DNA of 64,000 nucleotides from Dillenia suffruticosa (Eukaryota; Streptophyta; Magnoliopsida; Dilleniales; Dilleniaceae): the NCBI GenBank assembly GCA_033439265.1, contig JAVTVX010000035.1:20300001-20364000 (forward strand), written 5' to 3'. The notes below the pieces were generated by a model. That model searched no databases. It saw nothing but the letters and a program-made list of their open reading frames with translations, and was not told the origin of the DNA. A program made the position numbers and the translations under genes. Positions 35,837 to 47,593 of this stretch are shown here, one piece after another (the first letter of the stretch is position 1; each line of letters opens with the position of its first letter).

Positions 35837-35868
35837 GATTTCAGGAAATTTTGAATTGGATTGAGAGG

Positions 35869-37788
35869 ATGGAAGACAACATCAACGGAAATGGGAATCC
35901 AAATCCAAGTCACGTGATCGACATTTACCCTCTCAGTTATTACTACTTCGGTTCCGCGGATGTCGTTGTTCCTTTCAAGGATGAAACCTTGTCCGATCGA
36001 ATTCAACGTTTCAAATCCAAGTCTCTCTCTCTCTGTCTCTCTCTCTCTCTCTTCAATTTCTGGGTTTTAATTTTCTGGATTTTCTGTTTTCAATAAATTT
36101 TGTTGTTTTGTTGCAGCTATGCTGCTCATGGAATGAGGACTTGTGTGGAAGCAGTTATGTTGGTCAGTTTACTTCTTCCCTCTGTTTCTTCTCAAATTCC
36201 ATTCTTTTTGGCGCGTGTTTGGTAATTTTAGGCGGCATTTCTATGTTTTTATGAATGATAATTTAGTACTAGGATTTTATTTGGAAAATAAGCGGACTCT
36301 TTTGTTGATCTTAGGAACTAGAATGGTGTTGTGCTTGGTCTTGGTTTTGCTAATTACTACGTGGGTCTGTGAAACAGATTATCATCGTAGGCTACGTTGT
36401 TCCTTTGTTGAATGAACGATGAAGAAAATGGAAAGAAAAAAAAAATAAGGAGAAGCCAATACGAACATTGTTTTGATAATATATTGGATGATGAGTGAGA
36501 ACTTTTGACAAGCCTCAATGGGTGAGCTTCTGTATAAATTTTCAATTTACATGGCGATGGTGTTGGGGTGCCTGTTTTCAATTAATGATTTAACTGACCG
36601 CAGGGCTAGAGTGTTACCAACATCGGATAATATAACTTTGAGCAAGAGTGTAATTAGGTTGTGGGAGTGGTTGTGTCAAGTGATTGTGAGGAGAATAGAT
36701 TGTTTGATAGTTGTAATGATTAAATGGAATGTAATGGTAATGGTAGTGGAGGATGATCTAGCTATGTTGGCCGAACCATGTAAAATATTGTCAGTTTGAA
36801 TGTTTGATTTACTTCCGTCCATGTTACTTAGGGTAGGAGCAATTTTTCCTCGTACACAAAATGAAAAAAGGAAAAGAAATTGTTTCCTTATCATTTATTT
36901 TGAAATATAGTATGTTCAAATTTAATGTTGTACTCAAACAAGGCCTTGGTGCATTGTCCAACTCTAATCAGGTTGAGTTGTTCAAACATCCTCATTTGTT
37001 GCTTTTACAAGAGCGGAATTCAATCTATAGGCTCCCTGGTGGTCGAGTGAGGCCTGATGAATCAGGTACATCACTATCTGTCAAGATGCAAGTTATGGAG
37101 ATTCCAGACCTGACATTTGTAAAAGGTTTTAAGTTTTCATTCAACTTAATCTATCTTTTCAGATATCGTTGGATTGAAGCGGAAGCTTTCGAGCAAGCTC
37201 TACTGCTGTCAAGATGGCCAGGAAACTGATTGGGAGGTATTTCTCTGTCTATGATAGCACTTCATTGCAGGATTTCTGTTCTGTTCTGAGAAGATGCCTA
37301 ATTTATAATGTTTAGGTTGGAGAATGCATTGGAATGTGGTGGAGAGCCGATTTTGAGACGTTGCAATATCCATTCTTGCCCCCTAATGTAAAGTGGCCTA
37401 AGGTATTTGGTTATTTCATTGTTCTTATGTATGACTTCCAGTGCTATTTGTGGCACTGAATTTATATATGTTCTTTTGGTTTTGTAGGAATGCACGAAAC
37501 TCTTTCTTGTAAGGTTGCCAGAGAGCAAAAGATTTACTGTACCAAAAAACCAAAAATTGCTGGCTGTTCCATTATGCCAAGTCCATGAAAGCATCAAGGT
37601 ACAGTAATATGCCAATTTGAATTCTATTTATTGAGAACTTTAGTAAACCCAAGAATATTTTGAGGTTTCATGTATTTTATTTTGGGATTAATGCAATTAA
37701 TTTGTTGTATTTGTAGACATATGGGCCGATAATATCTGGAGTACCACAGCTTCTATCTAGATTTTCTTTCAACCTGGTCGAATCTTGA
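35869..37788 (+). CDS. CFIM25: Pre-mRNA cleavage factor Im 25 kDa subunit (CFIm25), 211 aa
   Basis: Seven exons: 35869-36020, 36117-36162, 36972-37065, 37163-37236, 37316-37402, 37488-37598 and 37717-37788. All phases agree. Motifs in order: YPLSYYYFGSADVVVPFKDE, NYAAHGMRTCVEAVML, LFKHPHLLLLQERNSIYRLP, GGRVRPDES, VGECIGMWWRADFETLQYPF, ECTKLFLVRLPESKRF and PLCQVHESIKTYGPIISGVP. This is the Nudix-fold NUDT21/CPSF5 family, which binds UGUA elements upstream of poly(A) sites and dimerises with CFIm68-type partners in the nucleus. The family lacks hydrolase activity. Length is close to Arabidopsis CFIM-25 (about 220 aa). The segment SKLYCCQDGQETDWE, in the usually variable insert after the helix, is unusual for its paired Cys but in frame. 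The ATG follows the (CT)n leader and opens the conserved N-terminus. Confidence 0.93.
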
Positions 37789-38149
37789 AGCTATCTTATC
37801 AGCACTAGTGAGTAGGATATTTTTTACACATGTTGACAGTTGTTACGGTGATGCTTGGTATGAATTGGTATATATGGGAGACATTTGTAAATGCCATGGC
37901 ATGAAGAGGTAATATTTGCTGTATAAATATTGTGGAACACAATAATATTATGCCTTTTTTGGTGGCTTGTTTCAGGTTCTCAGTTTGAATTTTTTTTTTC
38001 ATCATATTCTATTTATGCTCAGCTTCCCAAAGAGAACTCAGTATTGAACTGATTTGAGTATGCTGAAACTCATTGCTAGTTATTGATATTGTTCCTTGTT
38101 TTCCTCCTTTATCTTGTGCTTCTCTACGTATTTCTAGCTTATATTGCCT

Positions 38150-38633
38150 GCAAATATTAATGTGAAAAAGAGCGCTCGACTAATTATAAAGAGAACATGC
38201 ATAGATATTTGTTGTGATCCTGCTGAACCTGATGATCATTATGTTGGGCTCGCCCTCTGCCAGGTAACAGGAGCAATTCAGTTTAACTCTGGTTTTTTGC
38301 CACTTATGTGAGGCTAAGATAGAAATGTCTTAGGTGGTTGTGGTATGGTAAGTGTTGGGTGTTTTTTAATCCTTTTAATTTGTTTGAGAAGCTATAAGAA
38401 GCTTTGTCTGTTTATTCAGTTGGACATCTGGTAGTTCTTTTCTTCGCTTGTTGATGTCAATATTAGTTGGAGATCTCTGCAGAAATTGTTTTCTTTGCTT
38501 CTTGATGGCAATGTTCGATGGATGATTAAACGCGATAATCAGTCACTTTCACTCCCATTTAAAAGTGTGGGGATGGAGCTGAAGCATGGACTATTCTCTA
38601 CTATGACCCTCCAGTGCCTCCTCCAGCTGAGAG
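38150..38633 (+). pseudogene. Unidentified coding-like exon remnants downstream of CFIm25
   Basis: An open block of 42 codons (about 38150-38263) is bounded by TTTCTAG and CAG|GTAACA and reads NVKKSARLIIKRTCIDICCD and EPDDHYVGLALCQ. About 310 bp on, a second block after AAAAG reads CGDGAEAWTILYYDPPVPPP then AES and a stop (38633). Both have protein-like codon use and plausible splice sites. I do not recognise the family and see no start exon. They could be the last exons of a lost gene, or alternative 3' exons. Confidence is low. Confidence 0.3.
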
Positions 38634-40377
38634 TTGACTGAAGTGATTGACAAATTTTTCATTTTACTAGACCTGGAGGGATGTTACGGTGGTCCCTGAT
38701 TTTTTTCTTTTTTTTATTATATGAGGTTTGAATCCTACATTACAGGATTGATAGAGATAGTTGTGGTTACAATACTGTCCCTTTGAGGACGGTGGTCCCT
38801 GATTTCTGAAACCATGAAGTCATTTGACTATGGTTTCATAGTTGCTGTAACTTTTCCTATATTAGCAACTATATTTTATTGACAATTGCAGTGTAGAAAT
38901 TAACTTGGTTTTCTTATTTGATGAAGTCCCTCATCTTTAAATATATTCAACATTTCACATTAAATCATCAAAAAAATTATTAGATCCAAAAGCATACATG
39001 ACTCCATAATCACCTGTTGGGAGTTGTGTGATTGGTAATTTTCTTTCAATTTTCTCTTTAAACGAGGGGATGCAGGAAAAAAAATGAAAGTTATATGTAA
39101 TCTAAGTATCATAATCATTATATAAAGACAGTTTTATTATTTCTTAATATATTTATATGATAATCGTTATCTTTTAATATTTTTATTATTACTCGTCTCA
39201 AAAATCGAAATTATCATTTAATTCTTTACGCATTAAAGGATCACACTTTATCCAAGATCTTAATTAATTATTTATAAATAGGTTTAATTTACATGAAATT
39301 TTGTACATAATTATTCACATGTAACTTCAAAGCACCCAACAGCTTTTTGAAAAACCCTCCATGGTTACGATTTTCAAGAAATTTTGAGCCGCATAAAACA
39401 AGAGATGAGATATCCAACTCTCTATCCGTCTCTCCCCATCATGTTCTGGATGTTTGTTGCCATAGGGTGGGCACAAGTGTCAAGTTCATGCTTGTGAGAA
39501 CAAATATGAAGGCAAAAACTTGTGGGGGGTTTGATTACTTTCACAATGCCTGCTAAAATTGTGGTCTCAAAAAGCTAGTCAAGATGGGTATCCGAAGATG
39601 GGTCTGACTTTGGAGTTGCAGCCAAAGAAGAGTTGGTGAGGGGCTCTCTCCCTTCCCACGTGCTTGGATCTTCTACTTTTTGCTGCATTGTAGACCTCTT
39701 TTTGTTTAACTACCATTTTCGGCCAGGTAAGATCCAAAGGAGAAAACAATGAAACTTCCTCAAAATTTTCTTAAGTTTGCTTTAAATTCACCGTTCCACG
39801 TACACACCCCGGCTTTGGACATTCCCAGAGGAAAATGCTGGTGTGCTTTTTGACCATTCAAAGCCTGGGGGATAATGTATGGTGGTTCCCATTTTACACT
39901 TGCTTTCTTGAATTATCGGTTTGTGGCTTGCTTTATATTTAATGATATATTTTCTCTTGAATTTAAAGACAATTAAGCTATATAACCAAAAAAATTATAT
40001 TATAGATCTCACAAGTCTTAATCTTTTTGTGTGTGAGATTCAATGTCAAGTCTTCGATCTAACATGAGAGTTAAATTGAGTTGAGTTAGTTGATTTTTAT
40101 AAAATTATGTTCTAAATTTATGATAAAAATTACCTCACTAAATTTTCTTCTTTCACGTATTAGTATTTTTTTAAAATATTTTTACATAGACCAAATTATT
40201 TATAAATTAAATTCAGCGTATAATAGTTAGTATAAAAATTACAAATTTTGAAAATTTGAATACTTTTGAATTTAGGAAAATACTTTTAAAACAAATTAAT
40301 AATTTAAAGAAAATACTAAAGTTTAAAACCTAATTAAATTTAGTCCATTTAATATCTCCCTCTCAAATTCACACATG

Positions 40378-40426
<49 letters not shown>

Positions 40427-41263
40427 CATATATGATCTACATAACTATAATTTTTTTCTTCTTGAAACTAACAAAAAAAATCTCCCTTTTCATTGGTTCA
40501 GTGGAGTTAAACACCTATTTTTTTATGAAGGGTTTGCAGCAAGAGTAATTGATGAAATGGGCAAAGAGGAGATCCATCAGTGATCAGCAATCTCACCATC
40601 TTATGGTGGGCAACTCGCAACCAGCCTTTTTGAAGAACTCGGCATAGTGGCAGTCTCTCTCTCATTGCGGTAAGAAGCACTACATCTACACTTTCGCCCC
40701 CCCCCCCCCCCTTCAGCCAAAACTATGTTTAGCCTCCCAATTACCCAATGTTTCTAAAGTCATTTTACACACTCCACTTGCCATTTTCATTATTTTTTTG
40801 CTTAATAATTGGTGCATGGGTTACCTGATTTGAGAGAATAAGCTTTTGACATCCTATGTTTTAAATAATAATTATAATTTAAATTAAATATATTATGTAT
40901 GGTATTTTGTTATTATAAAAAAATTATTAGAAAAATTAGGCGTAAAAAAGTTTTCCAACAATTCAGAATAGTGAGCATTAGAACCGAATTCAGCTGAAGT
41001 CAGCCCTTACCTAGTTCTGGACTTGTACTTTTCAACCAAAAAAATAAATCACACAAAAGAAGAAAAGAAAAAAGAAGAGAGAGAGAGAGCTGAATCACAG
41101 TGAAGTGATGATAAAAAATGAAGAAAAGGGAACGTGTCTGCGTCGAGTCGCCTTCTACACTGCTTCTTCTTTGCTTCCTCTTTGTTTCCTCTAATGGTTA
41201 CTCGTCTCACCACCAACCCCAATAAAATCAAAACCACAAACCCCAAAACCTTCTCTATCTTTC

Positions 41264-41264
<1 letters not shown>

Positions 41265-41306
<42 letters not shown>
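41265..41306. repeat. (CT)n in the MKK leader/promoter
   Basis: About 20 CT units, about 165 bp before the MKK start codon. A second CT tract follows exon 1 in intron 1. Confidence 0.8.
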
Positions 41307-41310
<4 letters not shown>

Positions 41311-41471
41311 CCATTATATATTTGTATGTAAGTTTGTATTTCTACGCCGACGCATTTATGGCATTGTATTTGTGCAATACTGATAGTATTTTTGTGTAAT
41401 TTGTAAAACCAACCTCATAAAAGTTTTGAGCTTGTTCAGAAACCACGTTGACGTCATCAATTTCTTCAATC

Positions 41472-44400
41472 ATGAGGAGAAACCCCTTGAACCCAGATCT
41501 CAGGCTCTCTCTCCCTACCTCTGATGAAGTCTCCATCACTAAATTTCTGTAAACTCTCTCTCTCTCTCCCCCTTTCTCTGTACAGTTTTTGCTTCTGGGA
41601 TTTGGTTTGATGGGTTTTTGTATAAACAACCCAAATTTTATCTAGAAGCCCTAATTTTTATAATGATTATTATTTTTAGGACGGAAAGTGGGACTTTTAT
41701 GGATGGAGATTTGCTGGTGAACAGGGATGGTCTTCGAATGGTATCCCAAAATCCTGTCGAAGCGGTGAGATTTTTTTTTCCCTCTTTTTTTGGGAATTAT
41801 TTACATGTATTCTATAGGTAATTTGGTGGCTTTCTTGTATTTGTAAGCTGAATATTGCAAGACCAAGGGCTATGGCTCAGGGGGTCACCCTGAATGGTTT
41901 AGAATTTGCCTATCTTTGAGGTCCTGGGCCAAACAGCGTTTTGTCTTGTCGCTGTTGGCTATTGCCAAGAAAAATAAGAAAGTTGAATTATTGGTAAGTT
42001 TAGTGTGAAATAGAAAATGAGGAATTAGGCTTCCATCCCTAGTTAATGTTAAGAGTACAACAGATAATAGAAAATAAGAAAATTGGTAGGATTATTTGAT
42101 AATCTCTTTAATGTTAAGAATACAACAAATATAGAAAATATCGAGATACCTGTAAAAGAGATTAATAGAAACTTTAAGTGTAAGATTCTCATGAAGTGAA
42201 GGAGGCTTTAAAGAGAATGAAAAATAATAAAACATAGGATCGGATGACATTCCCACTATATAAGAATAAAGGAGAATACAAAATTGCTCTAACTATAAAG
42301 GAGTTAAACTTATGAGCCATACCATGAAACTATGAGAGAGAGTGATAGAGTATAAATTGACATCGAAGATAAATATATCTCAAAATCAATTTGGATTTAT
42401 GCCAGAAAAATATATCATGGAAGCAATCCACTTGTTAAGATATTTGATGGAGATGTATAGAGCACAGAAGAGAGATCTGCATATGGTATTCATAAACTTA
42501 GAAAAAACATATGATAAGGTTCTTGGAGACGTATTGTGGTGGACGCTGAAAAAGAAAGAAATCTCCTTGATTTACATTAATATTATTAGAGATATGTATG
42601 ATAGAGCTATAACCAATGTAAGAACTTGCAGGGGTCTAAATGATAGTTTCCCCATTAATATTGGGTTCCTTCGAGATTCGACATTAAATCCTATCATTTT
42701 TGTAATAGTGATGGACGAAATCACAAAAGACATCCAAAATGAAATACTATGGTGTATATTTTTTGTAGATAATATAGTGTTGGTTGATGAAATTAGGGAG
42801 AATATTAGTAATAAATTAGAATCACACTGGAATCCATAAGATTTAAATTGAGTAGATCGAAAACTAAGTATATGATATGTGGATTTTGCGACAATCATCA
42901 GAATGATGAAGAAACGATTAGATTAGATGGACAAGATGTATCAAAAAGTGAACGATTTAGATATCTTGATTCTATCATTCAAAATGATTGCAAAAATAGA
43001 TGGAGACGTAAATTATAAGATTCAAGCGAGTTAGATGAAATAGAGAAAGACATCCGGAATTCTTTACGATCGCATGATACCACTATATTTGAGGGAAAAG
43101 TTTTATAAAATCGCGGTAAAACCCTCACTATTGTATGATACTAAGTACTGGATTATTAAACAATAACAAGAACAAAAAATGGATGTAGCAAAAATAAAAA
43201 TACTTAAATAGATGTGTGGCAAAACTAGAAGAGATAGAATTAGAAATGAAGAGATTCGTAACAAGTTGAAAATTAGTTCGATTATGGATAAGATGCGAAA
43301 GTGTCGCTTGAGATGGTTTGGACATGTACAAAGAAAACTTAACGACGCATCGGTTAGGAGAATCGAGAACTTAAATTTTGGAGATATAGTAAAATTTAAA
43401 GGTAGACCGCTAAAAATTTATATACAAGTTATCCGTAAAGACATGATAGTTAATAGTTTAGATAAGAATATGGTCTTGGATAAAAATAACTAACGCAGAA
43501 GAATCCGCACAAATCAAATTAAATTAAACCAATATATTATATATATTTATTTGTTTTTTTTTAATTTTTAAATTTATTTTTTTTATTTTATTTTATTTTT
43601 TAAAATCATCTCCATACTTGTCTCTCAAATGGTCGACTTCAAATATTGGGATTCAGGCTCAGGTTATTGTTGTTGTAGGGCTCCATCCCTCAACTTGTGT
43701 ACACTTTGGCTGTAGGGTTTTGCCTAAAGTTCTTGCAATTGGGGGTTTTTATTGGGTTCATGCCTTAGTGAGAGAAAACTGCCACCTTTGTTACTTTGTT
43801 TCATTGGACCGAAGGTTTGTATTCACCATGGAATAAATGATAATGCTATTTGTCATTGCTTGAGTTTACTTTTTCTTTTCCTTTTCCTTTTCCTATACTT
43901 AGAAAGAATTTTTCTCCTAATACTTCCTTATATTTCTCAATGGAAAGATAATTTCTTTTCATATTAAGCAACTGAGATAAAATGGTCATTGTATAAATGT
44001 TTGATTGGTTAGTAACTAATGTTACCATATTAATGGGCATTTGAGCTATAGCCCTTTTAATTTTTTATGGGGTCGGACACTCGGGTCACCTGGTCATATC
44101 ATAAAGTTGTTAATGTAAAGTTTCCAGAAAGAACTGAACTTTGTGGCGCATTTTTGGTTTGAAGATTATATGCATATTTTGCTTGTATGGTTAAAGTGGT
44201 CTGTTCTCTACTTGAAATTGTTATTTTGTTTGATTTGCATGCATATTTGATTTAGCCACCTCCTATAAGACCAACGGATGATCAGCTGAGTTTGGCTGAT
44301 ATAGATTTGATTAAAGTCATTGGAAAAGGAAGTAGTGGAATCGTCCAGTTGGTACAACACAAATGGACTGGCCAGTTCTTTGCCTTGAAGGTATGTATGC

Positions 44401-47013
44401 ATTTTATCTGAAATCTGTTAGTAAGTTCTTCTCTTAGACCGAATCCTCTTTGGTTGCATGCTTCCCAACTGCCTTCTAGTCAGTTGCTCATTGTTAAGCC
44501 AGATTGTCGTAAATCAGCATATTAGCTAGCAGTTCTCTGTACTTCTCTTCTTTGCTTTTTTTTTTTTTTTTTGAAGTTCTGGTTGATATTTAATTGAGCT
44601 TAGATGCATAAATTTGTTGTTGCTGTGCCATTAGATGTTCAAGTCTTGAAATGTGCATCATATATGTTGTCAGTTGAAGTCCTCCATCAATTAAGTTTGT
44701 CATTTGAGCTTTTATAGAAAGTTCTAGAAGACTAAAATTAAGGTCCTTGTGTTTTTTGAGAGAGATTGCAAACAAATTTGTCAGTTGGAGCTATGAAGTA
44801 CCGATTGCATTCTTATATTTGATATATGTGCAAGCATGATCTCTTACTTCTGTCTTCAGTATACATTTTTTGTTTTGATCTTCAAAGTTTAGCTCTGAAA
44901 TTCTCCCAACATTCAGGTTATCCAAATGAATATTCAGGAGTCTGCGCGGAGGCAGATAGTACAGGAACTGAAAATTAATCAGTCATCTCAATGTCCATAT
45001 GTTGTTGTGTATTACCAGTCCTTTTATGACAATGGTGCCATTTCCATTATATTGGAGTACATGGATGGGGGATCTCTGGCAGATTTTTTGAGAAAAGTTA
45101 GAACCATTCCAGAACCATATCTGGCTGCAATATGTAAGCAGGTAAAACATATTATTAATATGGTTCTTGATTGTGTGACAAGAAAGAGAAACATCCTCCA
45201 TCCCATTTTAATGAGAAAGTTATCTGAGTGTATATGTCAAGAGAACAGCTTAGCCATATTGACTTTATTTGATGAAATCGTTTCCATTTTCTAAATGACC
45301 CTTATACAATCAGGGACAAAGCCAGAAAATTATCTTAGAGGGGGCCAAGTGCAAAATGTTGGGGGGCTGGGGTGGACAAACGATATAAACTTTAGAGCAC
45401 AAAAAACATTTTAAAGGATTCCAATGACATTTTAAAGACTTTTAGCATCATTTATGTGACTTTTAGTGGCATTTCTATGCCCTTATCAGATATGCTGCTA
45501 AAAGTGTACATATTAATTTTTCCCCCCCCAAAACTTCAGGGGGAGCAGTTCCCTGCCCCCTTGCTCCCCCTGGCTCTACCACTGAAATAATGGTTCTACC
45601 AAATTTTTGCTGGTCAAGTGGATGCATCTTATGATTTTTGATCTTTTAGGAGCATGGTTTCTGCTGCAAAACAATCACCGGTTTTCTACTAAATGCAGGT
45701 ACTCATGGGTTTGGTGTATCTCCACCATGAAAAGCACATTATCCACAGAGATGTAAAACCATCTAATTTGTTGATAAATCATAGAGGGGAAGTCAAGATC
45801 ACTGATTTTGGTGTAAGTGCAGTTCTGAAAAGTACCTCTGGACAGGCAAATACTTTTGTTGGCACATACAACTATATGTCGGTTAGTATTCCCTATAACC
45901 TCCTCCACGATTATCCATTAAGTTCCCACTCCATGCCTCTTCTGTGTGATCATACTGGATTAAATGAATAATTATCAAACTTCTGGTTGGTTTTTGTCTG
46001 CAAATGTCTGTAGCCTGAAAGAATTAGTGGAGGCTCCTATGGTTACAAGAGTGACATTTGGAGCTTGGGATTGGTGTTGCTACAGTGTGCCACGGGTTGT
46101 TTTCCATATTCTCCACCAGAGGGGGAAGAATGGAGAAGCTTTTATGAGCTCATGGTTGCCATTGTTGATCAACCAACGCCTACTGCCCCAACTGATCAAT
46201 TCTCTCCCGAATTCTGCTCCTTTATTTCTGCATGGTAAATATCTCATCTTCCAAGTTAGTAACATGCTTGTGAGCTCAAAATGCTACAAAGTTTAAAATT
46301 CTAGAATATGGTTAGCTGCTGTCGATTTATGGTCTCATTAATATATCTAAAGAGTGGAGAACATATTCGTTGACTTAGCCCCACTCTTGCCTGCTTGAAA
46401 TATCGCATAGAACCTAATGCTGGTAACTTGTGGCAACATAAATATATTGACAACTAGTAAAATGGAAGAACTGATGAGATTGGACTGTAGAATCTCACAT
46501 GTTTGGTACGCAGATTTTTACCTGAAATTGGTAATAGTGCCATCCATAACAGAAAGAAAACAATAAAGGGAAAGGTCTACCGAGTTTTAACCAGTTTCCA
46601 AGTTCGCCCATCTTTGATTTCTTTATAAACACCGTAAACAAGAGCATGTCTTCTTTTCATAAATGTACCTGTTAAACCTTTATGCCCTGCATCTGTACGA
46701 GTAGATTTGTAGTGACTTTTGTATTTATATCGATTTGAAGATCTGTGAATTAGTAATTGATGTATAGTTTATTTCTTTTTCAGCATACAGAAGGACCCAA
46801 GAGAGAGACAGCCAGCAATCGACCTACTGGTAGATACAGTCGCTGCTTTTACTATCATAAATTATGTAATAGTATATATTACCCTTTGGGCACTGACATT
46901 TGATTTGTTTTGTGTGAACGCAGAGACATCCTTTCATTAACATGTATAAAGACTTGAACATTGACCTTGCAGCTTACTTCACCAGTGTAGGGTCTCCGCT
47001 GGCAACCTTTTAG
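41472..47013 (+). CDS. MKK2: Group A MAP kinase kinase, MKK1/MKK2 type, 353 aa
   Basis: Eight coding exons: 41472-41548, 41680-41764, 44256-44390, 44917-45141, 45699-45881, 46014-46234, 46784-46829 and 46924-47013. All phases agree. The N-terminus has a MAPK docking motif (basic RR, then LRLSL, residues 2-15). The kinase domain shows a Gly-rich loop (GKGSSGIV), the ATP Lys in [21 protein letters not shown] and YMSPERISGG. The activation loop TSGQANT fits the plant MKK S/T-x5-S/T rule. The ending [14 protein letters not shown] is the MKK1/2 tail. These kinases act between MEKK1 and MPK4/MPK6 in cold, salt, wound and flagellin signalling. Length equals Arabidopsis MKK1 (354). Intron 2 carries a dead LINE and intron 4 a MITE. 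A 3'-UTR intron (47025-47388) starts 11 nt after the stop, too close to trigger decay. MKK2 rather than MKK1 is favoured by gene order. Confidence 0.93.
42190..43495 (+). mobile_element. RTE-clade LINE fragment in MKK intron 2
   Basis: Reverse transcriptase pieces are in the gene's orientation: [11 protein letters not shown], then [40 protein letters not shown] and [19 protein letters not shown] tail block [20 protein letters not shown] is typical of plant RTE LINEs. The catalytic FADD box reads FVDN, so the enzyme is dead. The endonuclease part is missing (5' truncated), a piece between the first two blocks is deleted, and the tail is in another frame with stops. It ends in AT-rich DNA near 43530-43600. 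A nearby 30-bp local repeat (about 42050 and 42110) precedes it. It probably explains most of the 2.5-kb intron. Confidence 0.85.
45311..45584. mobile_element. hAT-type MITE (non-autonomous DNA transposon) in MKK intron 4
   Basis: The left end CAGGGACAAAGCCAG and the inverted right end CAGTGGTAGAGCCAG match at 11 of 15 positions. Subterminal DNA on both sides is G-rich on the outgoing strand (AGAGGGGGCC on the left, AGGGGGAGCAAGG on the inverted right). This is the familiar CAG-NGG-N-GAGCCAG end of plant hAT (Tip100-like) elements. Length is about 274 bp, with no coding capacity. A clean 8-bp target duplication is not visible, so the insertion is old. Confidence 0.7.
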
Positions 47014-47388
47014 TAACTTACCTGGTATGACACTTTTTCTTCTATCTAATGTTTCGTTTCCCTTGTTTTAGTTGTAGAATGTGTCTTCCCTGGGTCTTGT
47101 TTTGGAGGAAATAGATGCTTTTTCTGGTTTTTAATTCAATTAAAGTGAATGTTTTATATGAATTATTTACTCACATGGCACTCACATTTATCAGCTTATT
47201 TTCTTGCTGGGCATGTGGCATGCATTTCAAATATTGCGCATTCCCCAGAAGCCTGTTGGCTAATTATCTGATAAAGTGAACTTGTTATTTTCAATTCTAC
47301 AAGTCTGGCCTGTCTATCTTACTGCATACCAGCTATGAACCCCGTGTCATTCATGTGTCTTAATTGATGTTCACATTTTTCCACACAG

Positions 47389-47593
47389 TGGTACAATTTT
47401 CATTGACTGTGGTCTTCCAGAAATCTACAAGAGGAGAAATATGATGAACCTCCGGCTGGAAACATTTTCTAATTACTTACATGCACTAGCTGAGAACACT
47501 TTGCTGAATCCCAGGTCAGAAGAAGAATCAGCTGCAAGAGTGATGGGCAGGATCATGAACCAGCTCAAGCAAGACATGGTTTACGATGTATAA
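47389..47593 (+). other. MKK 3'-UTR exon containing an open frame of 67 codons
   Basis: After the 3'-UTR intron (47025-47388; donor CTG|GTATGA, acceptor CCACACAG) the exon is open in one frame from 47390 to a stop at 47591-47593. It reads FIDCGLPEIYKRRN and SEEESAARVMGRIMNQ among others. It is not joined to the kinase frame in the main model because the stop at 47011 precedes it. Direct splicing from exon 6 (phase 2) would read into it in frame. I treat it as UTR. Confidence 0.4.

Larger units (their letters stand above)
33906..35868. other. Divergent promoter region, L18a-like (minus) and CFIm25 (plus)
   Basis: It contains (GA)n and (CT)n tracts at 33903-33923 and about 33998-34020, poly-T and poly-A tracts, an exact 20-bp tandem duplication (34112-34151), and an AT-rich middle. 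Nearer CFIm25 lie a G-box and a long (CT)n leader. No other gene seen. Confidence 0.6.
37789..41471. other. Spacer between CFIm25 and MKK, with orphan coding-like exons
   Basis: It holds the CFIm25 3' UTR, two coding-like islands (38150-38640, listed separately), AT-rich DNA, a (CA)n(TA)n tract at about 40380-40430, a run of 15 C at 40697-40711, and the MKK promoter with (CT)n at about 41265-41306. Confidence 0.55.
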
